DNA of 64,000 nt from Quillaja saponaria. Taxonomy: Eukaryota; Streptophyta; Magnoliopsida; Fabales; Quillajaceae. Of the stretch, positions 56,600-64,000 are shown piece after piece (position 1 is the first letter of the stretch; each line of letters opens with the position of its first letter). The stretch covers positions 19,096,001-19,160,000 of the forward strand of contig CM055612.1 in NCBI GenBank assembly GCA_029379385.1. Reading direction: 5' to 3'. The translations under genes were made by a program, and so were the position numbers. The notes beneath the pieces were generated by a model. The model did not search any database and had not been told where the DNA came from. It saw nothing but the letters and a program-made list of their open reading frames with translations.

Positions 56600-57441
56600 G
56601 ATAATGAGACATTAAAATGCTTGTCTTTAAATGCTGAAACTTCAAGTGAATTGGCTAACTGAACAATGCTAGCATTAGGACCTAAATAACCAATCAGATG
56701 GTATTACTTTTCCCTGGTATGAGTGTATTGGGGACATCCACTGACCTTGACCCTTTCAACCATGACCTCTACGAGTATTAGAGTGGGAGATCAAGACCTA
56801 GAAATCAGGAGATGGATTCTCAACATGTGTTACCATTGGAGAGGAGATATATAACATCTGAGCAAACAGTTCTTACATGGAAGGAATAGTAAGTATAGCT
56901 AATTTTTGATGGCAAACTGGATCAAGATCAGCTCGAAGGCCATATAGAGTGAGAATCATGAATAGCTTGTCTTTTGTGCCTCTTGGTCAGCTAGATCAGT
57001 GGTAAAAAGTAATATTTCAGCAAATTCAGCTTTGATATTTTGAATCTTGCCCAAATAGGTGGTCATATTCTAATCAGCCTGGTTTAGATTTAACAGATTA
57101 GAAACTACAGTATAAATGTTGGATATCATTAGTATATAAACCTTTGGCCCTTTTCCACAATTCAAAACATATCTTATATGCCCAAAAAATCTGCAATATA
57201 AAAGGTTCAAGGGATGCCTAGAGTAAACTGCATAATTGGGCATTGATCTTTTTCCAATTGGGTTGTTCAGGGATTGGAATATCGGCCAATGATTTCATGA
57301 CATGATTTTCATATACCTATCCTAGAAACCATAACTCCACAGATGTAGCCCAAGACAAATAATTAGATTCATTCAATTTCTCGGTAGTAATAACAGGAGA
57401 TCCATAAAACACAAAAGTAAAAATACTAGGTTTTGACATAC
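56600..57441 (-). pseudogene. Copia gag, broken
   Basis: The minus strand from 57441 reads GSPVITTEKLNESNYLSWA and an SVELWF block, the UBN2/retrotran_gag N-terminal motif of plant copia elements. Further gag words occur across stops to about 56600, where a Cys/His-poor linker begins. Confidence 0.6.
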
Positions 57442-57569
57442 CAATTTCATATTTTTTTGAGGTAGATATACTGATGAACAGTTGAAGGACTAGTGAATAG
57501 TACCTCGATGAATAATAGTTAAAACCACCAGATCTTGATTTTTTTTTTGATCGTACTGCTGGAATGAAG

Positions 57570-57593
57570 CGCAGCAGTAGAGATACTGCTGCG
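57570..57593 (-). other. Perfect 10-bp stem-loop next to the degraded primer site
   Basis: CGCAGCAGTA, loop GAGA (TCTC on the minus strand), TACTGCTGCG. A third, partial copy of the arm (GTACTGCTGG) lies at 57553-57562. It sits between the pararetroviral primer site and copia gag. Confidence 0.75.
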
Positions 57594-57601
57594 TTTACAA
57601 G

Positions 57602-57613
57602 GCTCTAATTCCA
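57602..57613 (-). promoter_or_regulatory. Degraded tRNA-Met primer-binding site of EPRV copy 2
   Basis: The minus strand reads TGGAATTAGAGC, three differences from the intact TGGTATCAGAGC at 7467-7478, in an alignable context on its upstream side. Confidence 0.6.
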
Positions 57614-57723
57614 TTTATAACAAAGGCGGAAGGTAGGATTTTTACAAGAGAGGGAAGGTGTATACAAGATGGTGAGGGAGAGTGGATGTTGGAAGATGAT
57701 CCTAAAAGCTTAAGCATCTTCCT

Positions 57724-57731
57724 TATTTATA
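57724..57731 (-). promoter_or_regulatory. TATA box of EPRV copy 2
   Basis: TATAAATA on the minus strand, about 110 nt upstream of the primer site. Upstream (57850-57970) are imperfect repeats containing GACTCATC, GACTTGCCATC and CTGTCTTTTTCAG, likely promoter modules. Confidence 0.6.
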
Positions 57732-57987
57732 GACAAATTTTACAACTCAATTATTACAAGAGATTAGAAGGAATCTACTTTATTAGCTGTAAAATAGATT
57801 TCTTTACCTAAAATAAGATAAGGCTTATCTTTCTTTAGATGGGATGTATCTTTCAGATAGTGACTTGCCATCTGTCTGTCTTTTTCAGATAATAACTTAT
57901 CATCTTTATTAGGTGCAGATAATGACTCATCTTTCTGTCTTTTTCAGGAAAATAATTGGTCATCTTTTGGTGGTGGAGCTGTCACTG

Positions 57988-59400
57988 TCATGGTTTCATC
58001 ATGTTGTCAATGTTGTGTTCTGCAACACTGTCAAATGTGTTGACACCATCACCTCTGCTTTTAAGGCTGTCTACTCTGTCCGCAAGATCCTGCTCTATCT
58101 CTGCATCAGTAATAAGGTCTTCTGGGTCTTCTACTTTGAAGAGCTTTATTTGATTAAGCAATTGATCACAAAGATCTATCTGTTCTTTGGATCTTTTGTG
58201 TTGTACTGGTAACATGATAGCAAATATTCTTTTTTCATCTGTAATTGTAAAGAAATCTTCACTTGTAATAAAATTTGTCTTTTTGACAAGCTGACGAAGA
58301 CTTTTGGTATAATATTGATTTCCAGTAATTGTCTGTCTTACTAGGAGAGTTTGATCTTCTTCTGAAAGGTCAAAATCAGAATCTACAGTCTTGCTTAGAT
58401 AGCAGATTTCAATTGGTTGATAGAATTTTTCTCTCTGAAAATATCTCATCATAGTGGTAATAGAAAGAGTGAACATTGAACTTGACTCATCTTCCATGAT
58501 GGAATCATGGTTTTGAGAAAAAAACTTAGTCCTGATATTTTATCAAACTTATCATTTTCTAAGGATAATGGTTCTAACGAATCTCATCTCAACACTTTCT
58601 ATGTCAAGATTTTCATAAGAACAAAAAGTTAATTTTGGAATATTGATTATATCCCAATAATCAGAAGGAATATGAATGTTAAAGGAAAATTGTTATAATT
58701 TTTCCATTAACTTGAAGTGATGAGCATTGTCTATGCTGCTGATTATTTTGAAAGATAATTCTGTAGGGGGAATCATCTTGGTTTTTTCGTAGAGACTGAT
58801 TCTCTTGACTTTTTGAAATACTGAGTCATCGTCTATTTGACTGCCCAATAATTCTGATAATTCAAGGATTGTGTTAATTTGTTCAAAATTAACTTCTTTA
58901 AGCACTTTTTTAGTGAGTATTTTAATTTTTTGAAGATGTTGGCTTGGCTAACCAATTCTTCAACGAGCTTTCTCATATATTTTCTGAAAGCTGATTTTTT
59001 CTAAAGAATATGGGATTTCCATACTCCATTCAAAGGTTCATATATATTTTCTAGTAAACTTGTGTTAAAGAAATCTGAAACTTGTTTAGCTTTTTCTTTC
59101 TTTTCTTCAGTAACTATTTTCTCTGTATTTTTCACTGTTTGGGAATAGGACATTGGTTGACTCAATAGGTTTTGAGAATATTGGATGTTTTGATGAGGAT
59201 GATAGGCTACTGGTTGAAGAGGTTGAATGTATAGTGGTATACTATACATAGTCTGAGGATTATACCTGAAATATGCTGGCTGCAATCATTTCATGAATAG
59301 AGATTTTTTGGTTGTATGTGGACTTTCCCTGTCTAGCATTAGAGGATTGTCCTTGTTTAGGATTGATCCTTGTTTTAGGCTTGATAGTTGTCCATTCCTG
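57988..59400 (-). pseudogene. EPRV downstream ORF, copy 2, broken
   Basis: This is the counterpart of 7881-9372 and preserves the C-terminus that fragment B has lost to a stop: an FAIMLPVQHKRSKEQIDLCD block, then DPEDLITDAEIEQDLADR (coiled-coil-like, acidic) and the end NIDNMMKP (stop TGA at 57988). The start codon region and the first about 20 codons are deleted at about 59400. Stops occur near 59000 and 58700. Function is unknown; transactivator position. Confidence 0.6.
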
Positions 59401-61160
59401 CTTTAAAAAATCTACTAAGAAATTTTTTGTTACTTTTGATATGTTCTATATCAAAAGAATATTGACAAATATAATTATACTATTGAATCCTTCTTAGATT
59501 CTCCTTTCCTTTCCTTGATTTAAGAAATTTTTTATTGATTGGTTATCAGTATGAATAAGGAATTTTTCTAGTGCAAGAAAGATGTGAAATCTCTTTAAAT
59601 CATTTTTTATGGCTAAGAGTTTTTTTTTTTATAAATAATATAATTAATTTCATTAGGGCTTAAATTTTCCTGAATTATAACAACAAATTTTTTCTTCTTT
59701 ATTTACTATTGCTTTTAGAACTGCTCCCCAGTATTCTTCACTAGCATCAGTTTCTAATATTAATTTATCTCATTGTCTAGGAAAATAGGAGATTATTTAT
59801 CTCATCCTTTATCTTTTGTACTAATAAAAAATATTTTTCTTCCCAAAAGAGTTGTTTATTCTTTTTGAGTTTTTCTAATAAAGGTTTTTCCTTTGTGTAT
59901 AAATCCTTTATAAAATTTTTGCCATAATTTAATATTCCTAAAAAACTTTGTAGTTATTTTTTTATCTACAATATTATTAGGAAAATCTTTTATTTTTACA
60001 AGAATATGGTCTTGCAATTGAATTTCGTTTAGGACTTAATTTTAATTCTAAGACTTCTATTTCCTGTTTTTCTATTTCTATTTTCTTGGGACTCAAAATA
60101 ATTCCATTTTTTATGAAAATATTTTGGACTCTTTCTAAATGTGTTATGTGTTCATTTTCTGTTCTAGAAAAGGCAAGAACATCATCTATATAGACAATAC
60201 AAAAATCTTTAATGTCTTTAAAGATATTGTCCATCCATCTTTGGAATATCTGTGGAGCATTACATAGACCAAAGGGCATAACGGTCCACTGGTAATGTCC
60301 TTATAGAGTACTGAATGCTGTCAATGGCTTTGACTCTTTAGTTAGCCTTAGCTTCCAAAAACCTGATTTATAATCAAATTTATTAAAATATTTAGTATGT
60401 TTAGTTTGATTAACAAGAACATCATTTCTTGGAATAAAGTAACCATCAAACTCAAGATTTTGGTTTAATCTCTTATAGTTGATGATCATTCTAACTTTTC
60501 CTCTTTTTATTTCAGAGTGGTTTCTTATCATGAAAGCTAGACTAGAACGAGGACTAGTAGTTGACTCTATTAATCTTTTTTCTAATAGTTTTTTAATTTG
60601 AATTTCAAACTCGTTTATATCTTGTTTAGTATAGACCATTGGTTTAACCCTAATGATTTTATTAGAATCAGATAATTTTAAACTACAATATCTAGGATTT
60701 CTTTCCCATAATTTTAAAGGATCTTCACTAAAATTTGGTTCTAACTGTTTGTATAACCAGTGTGAAGTTTCTAAGGTTTGAATTTCACATTTCTTTTTAA
60801 AAGGCTCAAATCCTTTATCACATCTATACTTATGTTCTATAAGTATAGGTGTAGATACTCTAGATTCATTTAGAGTTAATTTTAACAAATTATTATCTAA
60901 CTTTAAAGAAAAATATTTATGTAAAAAATTATTTCCTAATATCATATCTTCATGCGTCAAAGAAAAACAAAAAAAAATTGGTATAAGAAATTTTTTATTT
61001 CCTAACCAGATTGGTATATTCTTAGCTTCGTATTCAATAACAGTTTCTCTGCCATTTATTCTTTTAGCTAAAATATGATGCTCATTATTACCCATTTTTC
61101 TATAGGCAAAGCATTAATTTTACAAGTACTTGTTGTAGTACTTGTTGTAGCACTTGTATT
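59401..61160 (-). pseudogene. EPRV protease-RT-RNase H, copy 2, broken
   Basis: The protease active site is altered: DTGA in fragment A reads NTSA here (about 61149-61160), next to a 12-bp duplication. RT keeps MPFGLCNAPQIFQRWMD and YIDDVLAFS (60190-60220). A frame break occurs at about 60290 and others near 60000, 59770 and in RNase H (59450-59760). Confidence 0.8.
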
Positions 61161-62120
61161 AATCAAAACATCTAATTGGTATGGTTTATACCTTGAGAAA
61201 TTAAAATTACCTAAAACATAATTGTATTTCTTTTTATTCTGATGAGAAAAATGATGTCTTCATTTTCTCCAATTAAAAGTTGAGATACAATTATAGTTTT
61301 TAATTCATCATTTCTTGAAAAACTATTTGAACCTAAAAGTACAGGGAAATTGACATTTGGATTTATTATCCTTTGACTATTTCCTATCTATTGTCTTCAG
61401 ATAATTCATCTTCTTGAATTTCTTTTTGACTTTGACTCCCAAAGCTTATGTTAGGAATTAATTTGGGCTGACTGCTACTAAAGGACATTCTATCCTTAAA
61501 GTAGAGATTACTTCCTGAAGTTATGATCTCAACAGGTTGAACATTTCTTTGTTCCATATTCTCAGTCAAATCTCTAATTAACCAATTAGAAAGGATTTCT
61601 AAGTCCTTCCAATTTATTAGTCGTGGCTGAATTTCTGAATCAAATCCTCGAGATTCAAATATTTCAACAAACCTTTTATCAACTTCTTTAGTTGATATTT
61701 GAAGGAGATTTGTTAGCTCATAGATGGATTTCCATTCTATAGGTAAACCATTACGATTTTCTATCATTCCTATATTCTTAGTCTAAATTTTTAGTTTTAA
61801 CGAAGTCTGAATTTTTAGTTTTAACGAATTCTGAATATTATGATTCATTAATAGATATAAATTAATTTGGCTTGATTTTAAATCAAACTACTCATATAAC
61901 TAAATTAGATTGAATTCCTCCTATGATGGCTTTCATAGGATCATTTAACCTAGTGTCATACAGGATGGCTTGAATAGGAGTATCTATTCCTTGGCGAAAT
62001 AAGGCTTTCATTTCTATCTGGATTATCCTTATGTGGATATATATAATTTTTGAAAACTTTTTCTTAAGTCTCTTGATTTTTTTAAAGTCAAATATGTTTA
62101 ATTCAACTGTTGCTTCTTCT
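61161..62120 (-). pseudogene. EPRV movement protein and linker, copy 2, broken
   Basis: The 30K core is readable around 61850-62060 (a GIDTPI block, RLNDPMKA, GGIQSNL) with several stops, and the C-terminal part at 61384-61767 (EWKSIYELTNLLQ, VDKRFVEIFE). A 24-bp tandem duplication at 61785-61833 shifts the sequence. Confidence 0.7.
61785..61833. repeat. 24-bp tandem duplication in the EPRV movement protein
   Basis: AATTTTTAGTTTTAACGAA followed by KTCTG occurs twice head to tail; fragment A has a single copy. Confidence 0.8.
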
Positions 62121-64000
62121 GAAGCTTTAGCAGTAGTATTTCCTTGGAATATTGCTCAAAATTTCAAGTACTCCAGAAGTTAAACTTAGATATCTTATAG
62201 ATCTCTTCTTTTGTAGGATTTCTTATCCTTAAAGAAGATTCTTCTATTTGCATATCATCTTTTATTACATCACTTAATTTTGTAACCTGCTGTTTAGAAT
62301 TAAGGACTTTTTAAAACATAGAAGAAAATTCTGATTCACTATCTGAATTTTCTTCTACACTAGATATTTCATATAAGATAGATTCGTTATCAGAGATTTC
62401 TTTTCCATAATAAATTTCTAATTTATTTTCTTTTAACATTTTTATCATTTTCTTGCCACTTTTTTCTTTTTTAGGACATTGTAGGGTGTAATGACCTTAT
62501 TCATTACAGATATAACACTTACAACATTTTCTAGGTTTCCAAGATTTTTGTTTTCTTTTCACATATTTTTTATGTGATTTAAACTTTCATAGAGATTTTT
62601 TCTTCCATTTTTTCCAAGTAAACCTTTTTGGTTTTGATTTATTACAACCAAATTCTGAATCATCTTTGAGAAGCTTGGTGCAATATCTGTCCCTTACTTG
62701 TTTCTTGACTTGTTTAGTTGCTTTCGCAATTAGACAATGATCTAAGACCTGCCTAATTGCATACTTAATTTTATTACCTAAAGTATTCTTCTCCATTAGT
62801 TTTTTTTAAGAATGACTTATATGTGTTATTACATAATTCATCTCATGGAGGATGTAACTTATGAAAATACTAATTAAGCCAAAACTCTTACTCAATAGTA
62901 TCTAACTTATGATAATATTTATGAAATTGTTTAGAGAATTTTTCTAATTCTCTGATGTCACATAGTTTTATTTTTGTCAGAGTATAGTTTACTTCTGACT
63001 CTAAATTTTGAGGATCCATATATCCACAAAATTCTTTCTTTATAATATTAACGAATTCTTGTCATATTTTATCAAAGGTGTTGAAGCTTTCAAGTAAACC
63101 TTTTTTCTGGGCTATTCCTTTTATAGAACTTTCTCATTTCCTAAGAAATTGGAAAATGTCTCTTTGCAATGTCAATGTTATGAAGTCTAAAATTTTTTCT
63201 TTAGACCATGCATTTCAATAATTAGTTATTACTATGAACAAGGATTGTGCTCATTCATCTATGACTTTTTCATAGTCTTTTATAGGATCATTTGTTAGAT
63301 CCAAATATGTTCCTATTTACTTGCAACATTTTGTTTATTTAAGTCATCTTTTCTAGTGATTATAGGAATTTCAGACGTTGAAGGCTTTCTATCTTCTTCT
63401 CCTTTTAACTCAGTCTATCTCTTTCTGAGAATAGATTTTAGTTTCGGAATCTAGATCTAGATGATCAGGTTCGTCAATTTTTCTTTTACCCTTTTGTTTA
63501 TATTTTTCTGAAAACATTTTTTCATCTTCAGAATTTTCTGAACTGTCATCACTGATTGTAATTATATTTTCAGATGTAAATGATTCTGGATTAGAATCAC
63601 TTTCATCGTTAGAAATATTTAACAATATTTCATAATTATTTTGCTTCATTAATTGCTCTTTCTGAACAAATAAATTTTGTATCATACTTATTACCTTATT
63701 TATTTTTGTTATATCAGGTTCTTTGATATATCGACTCTTCCAATATTCTATAATTTCTTTTATGGATTCAAACTCTTGTTTAGAGTTTTTGTTTAGTTTT
63801 ACTTGTTCTCTTAGAGTACATATATCAGTACCATAATATAACTTATGAATTTCATGATCTTGTTGAACATGAGACTCGTTAATAGTTTCTAATATTTTTT
63901 CAAAATTAAAAAGATACAAATCTACCAGAGAGTTCAATACCCTACTTATACTACTGACAGACTTTTCTCTTGTAATATCTATATGAAGATTATGATTATA
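62121..64000 (-). pseudogene. EPRV coat protein, copy 2, broken; continues past the window
   Basis: The acidic N-terminal part is open at 63937-63410 and continues upstream of 63937 to the window edge, so the ORF is incomplete here. The core region is frame-broken (62800-63400). The CCHC knuckle at about 62480-62530 keeps Cys-Cys-His-Cys but has a TAA one codon before the Gly-His. An acidic tail follows. Confidence 0.75.

Larger units (their letters stand above)
53465..57441 (-). mobile_element. Ty1/copia retrotransposon, LTRs not found, decayed
   Basis: On the minus strand the order is gag, gag-pre-integrase, integrase, RT and RNase H, the copia order. It starts near 57441 (MSKPSIFTF, gag N-terminus) and ends at RNase H near 53465. 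No LTR pair was recognised; the upstream end lies close to the pararetrovirus copy. Stops and frame breaks occur throughout. Confidence 0.8.
57602..64000 (-). mobile_element. Endogenous caulimovirid copy 2, near-complete gene order
   Basis: On the minus strand it runs from the coat protein at the right window edge through movement protein, protease, RT, RNase H and downstream ORF to the promoter and a degraded primer site. It aligns colinearly with fragments A and B. The 5' part of the coat-protein ORF is outside the window. Many stops and indels make it defective. Confidence 0.85.

Overview
This is nuclear DNA from a flowering plant, most likely a eudicot. It is AT-rich, has introns and is dominated by layered transposable elements. 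I see one apparently intact host gene, one decayed host gene, and otherwise mobile or viral DNA. The species cannot be fixed from sequence alone.

Layout. 1-4018: an approximately 880-bp repeat present twice in direct orientation, with a third partial copy and an inverted partial copy; each full copy carries a scrap of a leucine-rich-repeat gene (Pack-MULE-like). 4025-10752: two fragments of an endogenous plant pararetrovirus (Caulimoviridae) joined tail to tail, so the reverse transcriptase region forms a near-identical inverted repeat. 11433-17303: a gag-less Ty3/gypsy chromovirus on the minus strand. 19047-22523: a 3.5-kb solo LTR with a perfect target duplication. 24008-24727: a solo LTR carrying three perfect heat-shock elements upstream of a TATA box. 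25860-34036: an old L1-type LINE on the plus strand, itself interrupted by a solo LTR (26164-27500), a MITE (28806-29223) and an unexplained insert (about 31560-32095).

36804-40744 (minus): a three-exon gene for a 583-residue protein with a degenerate, pseudokinase-like C-terminal kinase domain. 41806-45239: three copies of one MITE family. 45694-52294 (plus): a RAB3GAP1-like pseudogene with at least ten recognisable exons, a frameshift and five in-frame stops, each explicable as a C-to-T change at a Gln or Arg codon. Its introns hold an RTE LINE fragment, a hAT-type element and a complete 892-bp TRIM.

53465-57441 (minus): a decayed Ty1/copia element. 57602-64000 (minus): a second, longer copy of the same pararetrovirus, running off the right edge. 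Its order, read along the minus strand, is coat protein with zinc knuckle, then movement protein, then protease-RT-RNase H, then a downstream ORF, then promoter and tRNA-Met primer site. Coat protein before movement protein is unusual for the family and, as I recall, points to cavemovirus/solendovirus relatives.

No viral or transposon ORF here is intact. The active biology is probably the kinase-like gene plus whatever transcription and small-RNA production the repeats drive.
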